A stretch of 64,000 nt of DNA from Mycobacterium sp. D16Q13 (GTDB lineage Bacteria > Actinomycetota > Actinomycetes > Mycobacteriales > Mycobacteriaceae): assembly GCF_002013375.1 (NCBI RefSeq), contig NZ_MAEW01000014.1, positions 186,001-250,000 of the forward strand, given 5' to 3'. Made by a program: the position numbers and the translations under genes. The notes below the pieces were generated by a model. It ran no database searches and was not told the DNA's origin. It worked only from the letters and a program-made list of their open reading frames with translations. This document shows, piece after piece, positions 9,270-18,858 of the stretch (within the stretch, counting starts at the first letter, position 1; each line of letters begins with the position of its first letter).

Positions 9270-10679
9270 ATGCTCGAACCGTCAGCCGTTACCACTCATG
9301 TGCGCATTGCCGAACGCGTTGCAGTTCACAGTGATTCGCGGCGAGCACGCTTCGTAAGTGCCGCCGCGGTTTTATTTGTCGCGGGATGGCTGGTGCTATT
9401 GGTTGCCCATTCCGGATACCCGGTGCAACCCGATTTCGACGAAATCCTTTGGCCCCTCACCGTTCTGTTCTGCGTCGGGTTCATCGCCCGTGGCATCTTC
9501 CTGGGCCGGCCGGTCACCTACGGCCACGCGGCGTGGTCGGCGGCAGCTGTTCTGATCGCGCTGGGGGCCAGCATCCTGCAGTTCGAGCGCACCGGCGATG
9601 CGCTGGTCATCGCCGCCGGACTCATCTTGATGTGGCCGACATCGGCACCGGCGCAGCCCGAAGCGTTGCCCCAGGTCAGCGCCCTGGTAGCCAGGACCAG
9701 TGACGACCCGTTAGCCGCCTTTGCCATGCACTCGCTCAAGTCCTATTACTTCAATACCGATCGCACGGCGGCGATCGCGTATCGGACACGCGCCGGTTTC
9801 GCCGTGGTGGGGGGAGATCCGATCGGAGATGAATCCGGTTTCCCGTCCCTGGTGCGGGAATTTGCGGCCATGTGTCGCTCGCACGGCTGGCGCATCGCCG
9901 TGCTGGGGTGCAGTGAACGCCGCCTGCCGCTCTGGGGCGACGCGCGCACCGTGGGCCATCCGCTACACGCCGTCGCGGTGGGTCGCGATGTCGTCGTTGA
10001 CGTGCAGACCTTCGACATGGTGGGGCGCAAGTATCGGAACCTGCGCCAGGGCATGCAGCGCACGCACAACTCGGGGATCACCACCGAGATCGTCGATGAG
10101 CGTCGTCTCGACGGTGCACTGCGCGCTGAACTTCAACAGGTGATGGAACTTTCGCATGGAGGCCGATTCGAGCGCGGGTTCTCGATGATCCTCGATGGCG
10201 CGTTACTCGGCCGATATCCCGGCATCCGGTTGATCATCGCTCGCGACGATCTCGGTGCGGTGCAGGGATTTCACCGATACGCCACCACCGGGGGCGGCAC
10301 CGATGTCTCGCTCGATGTGCCATGGCGGCGCCCTGGCGCCCCCAACGGCATCGACGAGCGACTGACTATCGACATGATCACGGCCGCGAAGACCGAAGGA
10401 GCCCGCCGCCTGTCGCTGGCGTTCGCGGCATTCCCGGAGATCTTCGCTGAGAAGGACCGCACCCGGGTACAGGAGCTCTGCTACTCGGCGATTCATGTGC
10501 TCGACCCGCTGATCGCACTGGAGTCCCTATACCGTTACCTGCGCAAATTCCACGCGCTGGGTGACCGGCGCTACGTGCTCGTACAAATGTCCACGTTGCC
10601 GCTGGTCGCATTCGCGTTGCTGAGCCTGGAATTCAACCCACGGTTGCGCCCCAAAACACCAGCTGAGGCGCCTGCGTAA
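9270..10679 (+). CDS. DUF2156 membrane protein (lysyl-phosphatidylglycerol synthase C-terminal-like)
   Basis: 469 residues. The first about 130 hold four or five hydrophobic segments; the rest is a soluble domain of the DUF2156/LPG synthase C-terminal type (tandem GNAT-like folds). Visible blocks are LAAFAMHSLKSYYF, GDPIGDESGFPSLVREF, RNLRQGMQRTHNSG, and RLSLAFAAFPEIF. Family members transfer amino acids from aminoacyl-tRNA to lipid head groups, but many mycobacterial paralogues are uncharacterised, so the substrate is unknown. ATG 9270 is preferred over GTG 9255 because GGAGG (9258-9263 region) precedes it by about 6 bases. Same position next to tesB as M. tuberculosis Rv1619. Confidence 0.8.
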   Translation: MLEPSAVTTHVRIAERVAVHSDSRRARFVSAAAVLFVAGWLVLLVAHSGYPVQPDFDEILWPLTVLFCVGFIARGIFLGRPVTYGHAAWSAAAVLIALGASILQFERTGDALVIAAGLILMWPTSAPAQPEALPQVSALVARTSDDPLAAFAMHSLKSYYFNTDRTAAIAYRTRAGFAVVGGDPIGDESGFPSLVREFAAMCRSHGWRIAVLGCSERRLPLWGDARTVGHPLHAVAVGRDVVVDVQTFDMVGRKYRNLRQGMQRTHNSGITTEIVDERRLDGALRAELQQVMELSHGGRFERGFSMILDGALLGRYPGIRLIIARDDLGAVQGFHRYATTGGGTDVSLDVPWRRPGAPNGIDERLTIDMITAAKTEGARRLSLAFAAFPEIFAEKDRTRVQELCYSAIHVLDPLIALESLYRYLRKFHALGDRRYVLVQMSTLPLVAFALLSLEFNPRLRPKTPAEAPA

Positions 10680-10735
10680 CAGGACATTAACGTTGGGAAA
10701 ACGCGCACGACTTGGGTGATCGACAGGCTGTCCGC

Positions 10736-12430
10736 GTGACCGACACTCTCGATACGACTGCATCCGCACCCGTTTCGTCTGCTCCGTCCACCCACGACGC
10801 CGCAGAGAGCGCGGCCCTGCGGGAGACGTTGGAGGACTACACCCTTCGATTCGCCCCGCGGCGTTTCCGCCGGTGGAGCCCGGCGGTGGTGGGGGTGACC
10901 GCTCTCGGCGGCATCGCCTACCTGGCGGACTTCGCGATCGGTGCCAATATCGGAATCTCCTATGGCACCGGAAATGCATTGTGGGGCATAGGGGTTTTCG
11001 CGGTCATCATCATCCTGACCGGGATCCCCGTGTCCTACTACGCGGCCCGCTACAACATTGATCTTGATTTAATCACGCGCGGAAGCGGATTCGGCTACTA
11101 CGGCAGCATCGTCACGAACATCATCTATGCGACGTTCACGTTCATATTCTTCGCGCTCGAGGGCTCGATCATGGCCCAGGGCCTCAAGCTCGGACTCGGC
11201 ATACCGCTGCCCATCGGATATGCGGCCTCCACCATCATCATCATTCCGCTGGTCATCTACGGGATGAAGGCGCTGTCGGTGCTCCAGGTGTGGACCACCC
11301 CGTTGTGGCTCGTCATGATGGTCATCCCGTTCGTGTATCTCGTGGTGCGCCACCCGGATTCAATCGGAACCTTCTTCGCCTACGGAGGCAAGGAGGCGCA
11401 GGGGGTCAATCTGGGGTCGATCATGCTCGCCGCCGGTGTGTGCCTGTCCCTGATAGCGCAGATCGCCGAGCAGATCGACTACCTGCGCTTCATGCCGCCC
11501 AAGACACCGGAGAACAGCCGCCGCTGGTGGACGGCGATGTTGTTGGCGGGGCCTGGCTGGGTGCTGTTCGGGGCCATCAAGCAGGTGATCGGCCTCTTCC
11601 TGGCGGTGTATCTGATCGCCAACGTGGCGGGCGGTGCCGCGGTGGCCAACCAGCCCGTGCACCAGTTCCTGGAGATCTACCAGAACATGATGCCGCACTG
11701 GCTCGCCATCACGCTGGCCGTGATTCTGGTCGTGATCAGCCAGATCAAGATCAACGTCACCAACGCCTATTCGGGCTCGCTGGCCTGGACCAACTCGTTC
11801 ACCCGCATTACCAAGCACTACCCGGGCCGATTGATCTTCGTGGTGTTCAACCTGGTGATCGCGCTGGTGCTGATGGAAGCCAACATGTTCGACTTCCTGA
11901 ACACCATCCTCGGGTTCTATGCCAACTGTGGCATGGCCTGGGTGGTGACGGTGGCGACCGATATCGCGATCAACAAATACCTGCTCAAGATCTCGCCCAT
12001 GGAACCCGAATTCCGGCGCGGCATGCTCTACAACGTCAATCCGGTCGGATTCGTCTCGATGCTGCTCTCGGCAGGCATCTCGATTCTGGTCTTCTTCGGA
12101 GTATTCGGAGAGGCGATCCGCCCCTACTCGCCGATCGTGGCAGTAGTGATCGCCTTTGTGCTGCCGCCGATCCTCGCGGTGGCCACGCGCGGTAAGTACT
12201 ACCTGCGTCGCACCGATGACGGTATCGACCTGCCGATGTACGACGAGTACGGAAACCCGTCGGATGAGTTGCTTCCTTGCGCGGTCAGCGGTATCGAGTT
12301 TGAGCGTCCCGACATGCTCGCCTCGGCCAAGCCAGGTCCCAACGGTGAAAAGCAGTACATCTCATCGCTGAGCCTGGCCACCGACCGCGCTGGCGAGCAC
12401 GTGCTGCCTGCCGATCCGCCCACGCGGTAG
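10736..12430 (+). CDS. NCS1-family purine/cytosine permease
   Basis: A 564-residue permease with about 12 hydrophobic segments between residues 55 and 475, of the nucleobase-cation-symport-1 family (cytosine, purines, allantoin, thiamine). Characteristic blocks: RGSGFGYYGSIVTNIIY, a LRFMPPKTPENSRRWW cytoplasmic loop, and INVTNAYSGSLAWTNSF. The N-terminal 45 residues are polar and contain FAPRRFRRW. The C-terminal tail of about 80 residues is hydrophilic. GTG 10736 was chosen over TTG 10712, which would add 8 residues. Substrate cannot be told from sequence. It converges on the cyd operon with a 3-base gap. Confidence 0.87.
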   Translation: MTDTLDTTASAPVSSAPSTHDAAESAALRETLEDYTLRFAPRRFRRWSPAVVGVTALGGIAYLADFAIGANIGISYGTGNALWGIGVFAVIIILTGIPVSYYAARYNIDLDLITRGSGFGYYGSIVTNIIYATFTFIFFALEGSIMAQGLKLGLGIPLPIGYAASTIIIIPLVIYGMKALSVLQVWTTPLWLVMMVIPFVYLVVRHPDSIGTFFAYGGKEAQGVNLGSIMLAAGVCLSLIAQIAEQIDYLRFMPPKTPENSRRWWTAMLLAGPGWVLFGAIKQVIGLFLAVYLIANVAGGAAVANQPVHQFLEIYQNMMPHWLAITLAVILVVISQIKINVTNAYSGSLAWTNSFTRITKHYPGRLIFVVFNLVIALVLMEANMFDFLNTILGFYANCGMAWVVTVATDIAINKYLLKISPMEPEFRRGMLYNVNPVGFVSMLLSAGISILVFFGVFGEAIRPYSPIVAVVIAFVLPPILAVATRGKYYLRRTDDGIDLPMYDEYGNPSDELLPCAVSGIEFERPDMLASAKPGPNGEKQYISSLSLATDRAGEHVLPADPPTR

Positions 12431-12433
12431 GGA

Positions 12434-12922
12434 TTACGGCTCGGGGGTACCGGCCTTCTGGTTCATTCGATTTTCGAAAGCGTTCTGGCATTGGGCCGCC
12501 TTGGCCTGATCGCCCTTCGCATCAGAGACGCACGTGATGAAGTCGCTCAAACCGGCTGACTTCATGAAAACCAGAGTGAACACCACAACCAGCGTGGACA
12601 GCAGTATGGCCAGGCTCCCGAGCACGATGCCCGAGATCGCCACGCCACGGTTATCGGCCTCCGCGCGCCTGACCCGGCGTACGCCCACGATGCCGAGACC
12701 AACCGCCACAAGGCCGCCGATAAATCCGCCGAAGACGGTGCATGACAAGAGGATGGCGATGATTCCCACGACCAGTGCTCCCACACCGAAGCCATTCTTG
12801 GGAGCCGGTGGGGGAACCGGCATCCCGGGCGCCCCGTACGGGTACGGGTAAGCAGGGGGCGGGTATCCGCCGGGCGGCTGGTACGGGTGGTACGGCGGGG
12901 GCGGAGGCGGCGTTTCCGTCAT
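12434..12922 (-). CDS. Proline-rich DUF4190-type membrane protein
   Basis: 162 residues. Residues 1-40 are Pro/Tyr-rich (PPPPPPYHPYQPPGGYPPP-like). Two hydrophobic segments follow (about 46-75 and 88-115), separated by a charged RRVRRAEADNRG loop, the DUF4190 pattern, then a short C-terminal domain with two cysteines. It starts in an ATGA overlap with the end of cydC, so it is the last gene of the cyd transcript. Function unknown; it is not part of the known cytochrome bd machinery. Confidence 0.75.
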   Translation of the reverse strand: MTETPPPPPPYHPYQPPGGYPPPAYPYPYGAPGMPVPPPAPKNGFGVGALVVGIIAILLSCTVFGGFIGGLVAVGLGIVGVRRVRRAEADNRGVAISGIVLGSLAILLSTLVVVFTLVFMKSAGLSDFITCVSDAKGDQAKAAQCQNAFENRMNQKAGTPEP

Positions 12923-14571
12923 ACCTGCACTGTATCGCCGAGTTGGATGCGCAGGCAGGTCACTGAATCGGGTAGATGGTGGGTCGCCACCAGGACTGTT
13001 CGGCCCGCCAGCAGTGAGCTCTTGACGTCTAACAACTCCCGCAGGAACGCCTCAGCGGCGTGGCCATCGAGATGTTCGGTGGGTTCGTCCAACAGCAGCA
13101 CGGGCACCTTGGACAACAGAGCCCTGGCGAGTAGCATCCGTCGGCGTTGCCCGCCCGACACCGAGGCCGCACCTGCGGTCAATACCGTGTCCAGCCCGTG
13201 CGGCAACGACTCGATCCAGGGGCCAAGGCCGACCTCGGACAACGCGTCTACCAGTTCGCCGTCGGTCGCATCGCCCCGAGCGATAAGAAGGTTGTCGCGG
13301 ACCGTGGTGGCGAACAGGTGCGCGTCCTCGGCGAAAAACCTGATGAGCGAGGGCAGCTCAGTAGATGGAAGGTCCCCGAGTGCGTTGCCATCAACCCGGA
13401 TGGCACCAGAGGCCGCCGGCGCGAGCCCTGCCAGCGTCATCAGCAGGGATGTCTTGCCGATACCGCTGGCACCGGTGATCGCCATCTTCGTACCCGCTGC
13501 CACACGGAATGATAGTGGGCCCGATGTCGAATGGCCGGTCCGCCAACACAGTTCGGTGCATTCGAGCGATGTGCCCGCCGCGCCGGCTGTGGGCATCACA
13601 TCAACAGGCGCCGGAGCATCGATCGCTCCGGCCGCCAGCTCGTGCAGGTGTCGCGCCGATGCCCGTGAACGGGCAATCCCGATGGCCGCCGCGGGCAGCG
13701 CGGTGGAGGCCTCGAAGGCGGCGAGCGGCAACAGCACCAGGATGGCGAGGGTGGTTGGTGCGATATGCCCGGCGAGCTCGACCGCCGCCGCCAGCGCCCC
13801 GACCACGGCAGCTCCCATGGCCAGGGTGGGTGCCGCCACCGACCATGCGGCAGGAGCGGTGGCGGCGTCCTGAGCCGCAGCCCAGTCTCTGCGGCGCTGA
13901 CGCGCTACTTCAAGCTGACGGGGGAGAAGGCCGCCCACTCGCAGTTCGGGGGCATGATCGAGGATCTCGACCGTCGTCTCAGCTTGCAAGGCGCGAGCGC
14001 GGGCGCCGCGTGTCTCCCGTGCACCGGATGCGCGGGAGGCCAATGCCGGTGCCAGGACATCGGCGACCAGGAGGGCACACGCCAAGATGGCTGCGGCGGG
14101 TATCGATATCAGCGCGACCGCCACGGTGGCCGCGACCCCGAGTACCCCGGCTACCGCGACCGGGATGATGCTGCGTACGACTATCTCGGCCAGCTCGTCG
14201 ATATCTGCGCCGATACGATCGAGCACCGCACCCTTGCGCAGCGGTCCGGCCGAGCCGTCGACCAGGCGTGCGTATACATGCGCACGGACTGTGCCGGCAC
14301 CTCGCAGCGCCATATCGTGACCCGCGAGCCGTTCGCAGTACCGCCAGATGCCACGCGAAATACCCAGGGCGCGCACCGCGACGACGGCAACGGACAGATC
14401 GAGAACCGGTGGCATCTGCCAAGCCCGGGTGATCAACCACGCCGACAAACCGGCCAGTGCCAGCGCACTCCCCAGTGCCAAGACGCCATAGGTCACGGCG
14501 ATGGCCAACCGCACCGGCCGTACCCGCAGCGCGATCAGCCAGTGCCGTAACGGATCAGAGGTGCGCAGCAT
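12919..14571 (-). CDS. cydC: Cysteine/glutathione-type ABC exporter subunit CydC
   Basis: 550 residues: six-helix transmembrane domain (about 20-300) fused to an ATPase domain. The ATPase has Walker A GASGIGKTS, signature SGGQRRR and Walker B VPVLLLDEPTEHLD with the H-loop ATHH. CydCD exports thiol/heme-related compounds needed to assemble cytochrome bd in the periplasm. ATG 14571 overlaps the cydD end by 17 bases; the frame stays open to 14925 but that part only mirrors cydD. In M. tuberculosis the order cydA-B-D-C is the same. Confidence 0.95.
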   Translation of the reverse strand: MLRTSDPLRHWLIALRVRPVRLAIAVTYGVLALGSALALAGLSAWLITRAWQMPPVLDLSVAVVAVRALGISRGIWRYCERLAGHDMALRGAGTVRAHVYARLVDGSAGPLRKGAVLDRIGADIDELAEIVVRSIIPVAVAGVLGVAATVAVALISIPAAAILACALLVADVLAPALASRASGARETRGARARALQAETTVEILDHAPELRVGGLLPRQLEVARQRRRDWAAAQDAATAPAAWSVAAPTLAMGAAVVGALAAAVELAGHIAPTTLAILVLLPLAAFEASTALPAAAIGIARSRASARHLHELAAGAIDAPAPVDVMPTAGAAGTSLECTELCWRTGHSTSGPLSFRVAAGTKMAITGASGIGKTSLLMTLAGLAPAASGAIRVDGNALGDLPSTELPSLIRFFAEDAHLFATTVRDNLLIARGDATDGELVDALSEVGLGPWIESLPHGLDTVLTAGAASVSGGQRRRMLLARALLSKVPVLLLDEPTEHLDGHAAEAFLRELLDVKSSLLAGRTVLVATHHLPDSVTCLRIQLGDTVQV

Positions 14572-16219
14572 GTCTTGCCTGCACGGTGAATACTTCGTCG
14601 GCGGCAGCCAGGACAGGCGCTCGATGGCCCACCAGCACCACGGTGGCGCCCCGCCGGGCGCGGGCAACCAGTGCGGCCAGCACGGAGGCCTCTGTATCGG
14701 CGTCGAGGTGCGCGGTGGGTTCATCGAGTAACAAGACCGGCCGATTGGTGCCCAGCGCACGGGCCAGGCACAGCCGCTGGCGTTCACCCAGTGACAGTCC
14801 GGCACCGCCCGCACCGAGGCGGGTATCCAATCCGTCTCGCAGTGTCCGCAGTGTGCTGTCGAACTGGCTGTCGGCAAGCGCGGATTCGAGATCGTCCAGC
14901 GGCCCGAACATTTCGAGATTCTCACGGACGGTGCCGGGTATCAGTACCGGGCGTTGCGGCAACCATCCGATCATCGACCACCACATGTCGCGCTGGATCT
15001 GGTCAAGCGATGCCCCATCCACCAGAACGCGACCGTGCCTGGGTGGAGTGAGGCCCGTGATCGCGTGTAGCACCGTCGACTTTCCGGCTCCGTTATGGCC
15101 GGTGAGTACCGTGACGGCGCGGGGGCGGATCGTCGCGGTCAATTCCCATGGTGCATAACCGCTTCGGTCTGGCACGCTGACGGCCTCAAGCCCGATCACC
15201 GGTTGCCGGCGCGGAGTGATCGTTCCGCCAGCGACATCCACGGGTCTGATGCTGTCGAGGAGTTCGAAGGTCTTGTCCGCGGCGGCCTTACCATCGGCGG
15301 CACTGTGGAACTGGACTCCAACGCGCCGCAACGGCCAGTACACCTCGGGCGCCAAAATCAGTACGGTCAGCGCGGTGGTGAGATCGAGGTGCCCGAAGAC
15401 CAAGCGCATGCCAATGCTCACCGCGATGAGCGCGACGCTGAGGGTCGCGATCATTTCGAGCACCATCGCCGACAAGAACGCCACCCGCAACGTAGCCATG
15501 ACGGAACGGCGCTGCGCGGCACCGAGTTCGGTGATCCGGCGCAGCGGCGTCGCGGTACGCCCGAGTGCACGAAGAGTCGGGATACCCGCTATCACATCGA
15601 GAATCTGACCGGTGACGGCTGTCGAGGCGTTCAGCGCCGCCTCGGCCCGATCTCGGGTGAGCAGGCCGATGAGAATCATGAAGATCGGTATGAGCGGCAG
15701 CGTAATGGTGACGATGATGGCCGATCGGATATCGGATAACGCGATCACCACAGCGGCGGCGGGTGTCACGATCGCGGCACTCAGGACCGCGGGCAAGTAC
15801 CCGGCGAAGTAGGGGCGCAGGTCGTCCAGTCCCCGGGTCAGCACCGTCATAGCCGCGTCCCGATACCGCTCTAGCTCACGCGGTTGTGCCTCGGCCATGG
15901 TCGCCAACAACTGGTCGTCGAGGTCAGCGATGACACCGGTGGCGCCCCGTTCGCTGAACCGGGTCTGTACACCCTGGGCTGCGGCCCGAAGGATCCAGAG
16001 CACGACGAGGATGCTGAGCGGTTGCCCCATGTGTGCCATGTCGCGAGACGCCGAATCGGTGATCAGCCGGGCAAGGGCATGCGCCAGGACCACCGCGATC
16101 GTGAGCGTGCAGGCCGTCATCACCAGCTCGCAGAGCACTGTCAGGATCAGGTAGCGGCGGGCGGGGGCGCTGCGGCGCCACAGTCGTGGATCGACCGGGG
16201 CACTGCGCGATGCCGTCAT
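14555..16219 (-). CDS. cydD: ABC exporter subunit CydD
   Basis: 554 residues with the same plan as CydC: transmembrane domain (about 20-310) then ATPase. Walker A GHNGAGKST, signature LSLGERQR, Walker B PVLLLDEPTAHLD, H-loop VGHR. It pairs with CydC as a heterodimer needed for active cytochrome bd. Starts in an ATGA overlap with cydB. The N-terminus chosen (MTASRSAP) gives the usual family length; upstream frame is antisense to the cydB coding end. Confidence 0.95.
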   Translation of the reverse strand: MTASRSAPVDPRLWRRSAPARRYLILTVLCELVMTACTLTIAVVLAHALARLITDSASRDMAHMGQPLSILVVLWILRAAAQGVQTRFSERGATGVIADLDDQLLATMAEAQPRELERYRDAAMTVLTRGLDDLRPYFAGYLPAVLSAAIVTPAAAVVIALSDIRSAIIVTITLPLIPIFMILIGLLTRDRAEAALNASTAVTGQILDVIAGIPTLRALGRTATPLRRITELGAAQRRSVMATLRVAFLSAMVLEMIATLSVALIAVSIGMRLVFGHLDLTTALTVLILAPEVYWPLRRVGVQFHSAADGKAAADKTFELLDSIRPVDVAGGTITPRRQPVIGLEAVSVPDRSGYAPWELTATIRPRAVTVLTGHNGAGKSTVLHAITGLTPPRHGRVLVDGASLDQIQRDMWWSMIGWLPQRPVLIPGTVRENLEMFGPLDDLESALADSQFDSTLRTLRDGLDTRLGAGGAGLSLGERQRLCLARALGTNRPVLLLDEPTAHLDADTEASVLAALVARARRGATVVLVGHRAPVLAAADEVFTVQARHAAHL

Positions 16220-17244
16220 CGCACGGGGAGCCCGACCGGATCTGGGATCTGGTCGGCCGAGATGCGCTGCCGGAACACCCAATATGTCCAGCCTTGGTAG
16301 ATCAACACAACCGGAGCGGTGACCGCCGCCGCCCAGCTCATGACGCGGAGCGTGTACGGGCTGGACGATGCCGATGTCACCGTCAGGTTGTAGGCCGGGT
16401 CGAGGCTGGAGACAATGAGGTTGGGGTAGAGGGAGCCAAACAGCAGGGTGACGACAGCGACCACCGTCAGGCATGTACAAGCAAATGCCCAGCCGTCACG
16501 GGAGATTCGCGAGGACAATGCCGCACCCACCAGCGACACCGCGGCGATCGCGAGCGCGATCCACGTCCAGCTCTTACCGTAGGCGAGCTGTGTCCATAGT
16601 CCGTAACCACCGGCCGCGACAATGACGGGTATCGCCAATCTGCGGGCAATCGAGACGGCGTCCTCGCGGACCGCGCCCGCGGTCTTGAGCGAGATGAACA
16701 GTGCACCGTGAAAGGCGAAGAGCGCCACGAAAACAACGCCACCCAACAGCACATACGGTCGAAGCACATCGCCGAGGGTGAGGGTGAGCTGCTTGGCGCT
16801 GTCCACCGGGAGCCCGGCGAGCAGCGATGAGAACGCCACACCCCATAGCAGGGCGGGTATCCACGATCCAATGGCTATCCCGAGGTCGCAACGGGCGCGC
16901 CAACGGGGGTCGTCGATCTTTCCCCGCCATTCGATGGCGACGATCCGGACGATCATGGCCACAAGAATCAGCAGCAGCGGAAGGTACAGGCCGGAGAACA
17001 CCGTCGCATACCAGTGCGGGAAGGCTGCGAACATCGCGCCGCCCGCGGTGATGAGCCAGACCTCATTGCCGTCCCATACCGGCCCGATGGTGTTCAGGAC
17101 GGCGCGGCGCCGACGATCGTCACCGCGGCCGAGCGGATGCATGAGCATACCGACACCGAAGTCAAAACCTTCGAGTACGAGGAAGCCGAGAAATAACGCC
17201 GCCACGACGATAAACCAGAACTGTTGCAATGTCGTCGGATTCAT
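16216..17244 (-). CDS. cydB: Cytochrome bd ubiquinol/menaquinol oxidase subunit II
   Basis: 342 residues with about nine hydrophobic helices. The N-terminal FLVLEGFDFGVGML and NTIGPVWDGNEVWL motifs are diagnostic of CydB, which supports the heme centres held by CydA. The enzyme oxidises menaquinol and reduces oxygen at low tension, and in mycobacteria backs up the bcc-aa3 branch. Separated from cydA by 30 bases with a GGAGG-type ribosome site (reading GGAGGCTCC) before the start. Confidence 0.96.
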   Translation of the reverse strand: MNPTTLQQFWFIVVAALFLGFLVLEGFDFGVGMLMHPLGRGDDRRRRAVLNTIGPVWDGNEVWLITAGGAMFAAFPHWYATVFSGLYLPLLLILVAMIVRIVAIEWRGKIDDPRWRARCDLGIAIGSWIPALLWGVAFSSLLAGLPVDSAKQLTLTLGDVLRPYVLLGGVVFVALFAFHGALFISLKTAGAVREDAVSIARRLAIPVIVAAGGYGLWTQLAYGKSWTWIALAIAAVSLVGAALSSRISRDGWAFACTCLTVVAVVTLLFGSLYPNLIVSSLDPAYNLTVTSASSSPYTLRVMSWAAAVTAPVVLIYQGWTYWVFRQRISADQIPDPVGLPVR

Positions 17245-17274
17245 GTTCGGAGCCTCCTTACGCGACTGGTTGGA

Positions 17275-18729
17275 CTAGTAGGCGAAGGACAGCGGTTTGA
17301 GGCTGTCGTCACCGGTGACGGGTGCGGCGGGCTCGGTGTCGTGTTCCAGGGGCCCCTCGATGGTGTATCGGCGGATGAGCCAGAACCACACCACCCCCAG
17401 TGCGCCGTAGAGCAGGGTGAACGTGATGAGAGACAGCCACACCGTCGCCGCCGAGTGATGGGATACCGCCAAGTCCACGGTAAGCCGGATTTGTTCGACT
17501 CCTGTGGGATTGGGGGCAACCACCCAGGGCTGTCGTCCCATCTCGGTGAATACCCACCCGGCGCTGTTGGCCAGGAAGGGAGTCGGAACAGCCAGAATTG
17601 AGAGCCAGGCGAACCAACGCTGACTCGGGATCCGTCCGCGCCGGGTGACCCAGAGTCCGGCCAGTGCCAGCACGGCGGATCCCGCGGCCAGCCCGATCAT
17701 CGCGCGAAAGGCCCAGTAGGTGACAAAGAGATTCGGGCGATAGTTACGCGGACCGAATTTCTGCTCGTATTCCTTCTGCAGGTCTTCCACGCCCTTGAGG
17801 GTGACGTCGCTGAACTTTCCCTCGGCCAGGAACGGCAGGACATAGGGCACGGAGATGGCGTGTGTGACGCTGGCGCAGTTGTTGTGGGTACCCACGGTCA
17901 ACACCGAGAACTTGGGGTCTTTCTCGGTGTAACACAGGGATTCGGCCGAGGCCATCTTCATGGGCTGCTGCTGGAACATCAGCTTGCCCTGGACGTCACC
18001 GGTGAACGCCAGGGCGACTCCGGACAGGATCATGACCGCACACGCGCCGATCGCTGCGGGCCGGTACATCGTGCGCGCGTCCTCCAGAGTGCCGAGCTTG
18101 TGTGAGCGGACCATCCACCAGCCACAGATGCCGGCGACGAATGTTCCAGCCGTGAGCAAGGATCCGGCGACGGTATGCGGGAAGGCGGCCAACGCCGTGT
18201 TGTTGGTGAGGAGCTCGGTGATGCTGGTCAGCTCGGCCCGGCCGGTCTCCGGGTTGTAGATGGCACCCACCGGATGCTGCATGAACGAGTTGGCAGCAAT
18301 GATGAAGAAGGCCGAGGCATTGACTCCGATCGCCACCATCCAGATGCACCCCAGGTGCACCAGCTTGGGTAGGCGCGTCCAGCCAAATATCCACAAACCC
18401 AGGAAAGTTGACTCCAGGAAGAAGGCCACGAGCCCTTCGAGAGCGAGGGGAGCGCCAAACACGTCACCCACGAAGCGGGAGTATTCGCTCCAGTTCATCC
18501 CGAACTGGAATTCCTGCACGATGCCGGTGGCGACACCCAATGCGAAGTTGATGAGGAACAGCTTGCCGAAGAACCGGGTGAGGCGGTACCAGGCGTTATT
18601 GCCGGTGACAACCCACGCCGTCTGCATGATGGCCAGAAGCGGTGCGAGCCCAATGGTCAACGGCACCAAGATGAAGTGGTACACGGTGGTGATGCCGAAT
18701 TGCCATCGGGATACATCCAGGGCGTTCAT
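17275..18729 (-). CDS. cydA: Cytochrome bd oxidase subunit I
   Basis: 484 residues. Heme ligand His18 is in TTVYHFILVP; a second candidate ligand His lies in AAFPHTVAGS near residue 185, and the GRQPWVV (GRxPW) motif that carries the Met-ligand region is near 390. The Q loop is short, lacking the C-terminal insertion of the E. coli protein. ATG 18729 is preferred because GGAGG lies at 18735-18739; an upstream in-frame GTG at 18735 overlaps that site. First gene of the cydABDC operon. The 129-base upstream region to 18858 is AT-richer than its surroundings and must hold the promoter, but I recognise no operator in it. Confidence 0.96.
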   Translation of the reverse strand: MNALDVSRWQFGITTVYHFILVPLTIGLAPLLAIMQTAWVVTGNNAWYRLTRFFGKLFLINFALGVATGIVQEFQFGMNWSEYSRFVGDVFGAPLALEGLVAFFLESTFLGLWIFGWTRLPKLVHLGCIWMVAIGVNASAFFIIAANSFMQHPVGAIYNPETGRAELTSITELLTNNTALAAFPHTVAGSLLTAGTFVAGICGWWMVRSHKLGTLEDARTMYRPAAIGACAVMILSGVALAFTGDVQGKLMFQQQPMKMASAESLCYTEKDPKFSVLTVGTHNNCASVTHAISVPYVLPFLAEGKFSDVTLKGVEDLQKEYEQKFGPRNYRPNLFVTYWAFRAMIGLAAGSAVLALAGLWVTRRGRIPSQRWFAWLSILAVPTPFLANSAGWVFTEMGRQPWVVAPNPTGVEQIRLTVDLAVSHHSAATVWLSLITFTLLYGALGVVWFWLIRRYTIEGPLEHDTEPAAPVTGDDSLKPLSFAY

Positions 18730-18858
18730 CGCCACCTCCTACGACGCAGCGTAGTAGTAGTTGCTATCTAAGATCAACGCGATACGGGCCACATTTACTA
18801 ATACGCCAACGAGACGAACGCGGGGCGGTAAACGCGTGAACCCGCAAGAAGGACGACG

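Noticed and set aside
12887-13873. Plus-strand frame of 328 codons across cydC
   Set aside because: Ser/Ala-rich shadow of the cydC coding strand with no motif.
18730-18858. DosR or CRP box upstream of cydA
   Set aside because: No sequence near the consensus of either site could be read with confidence.
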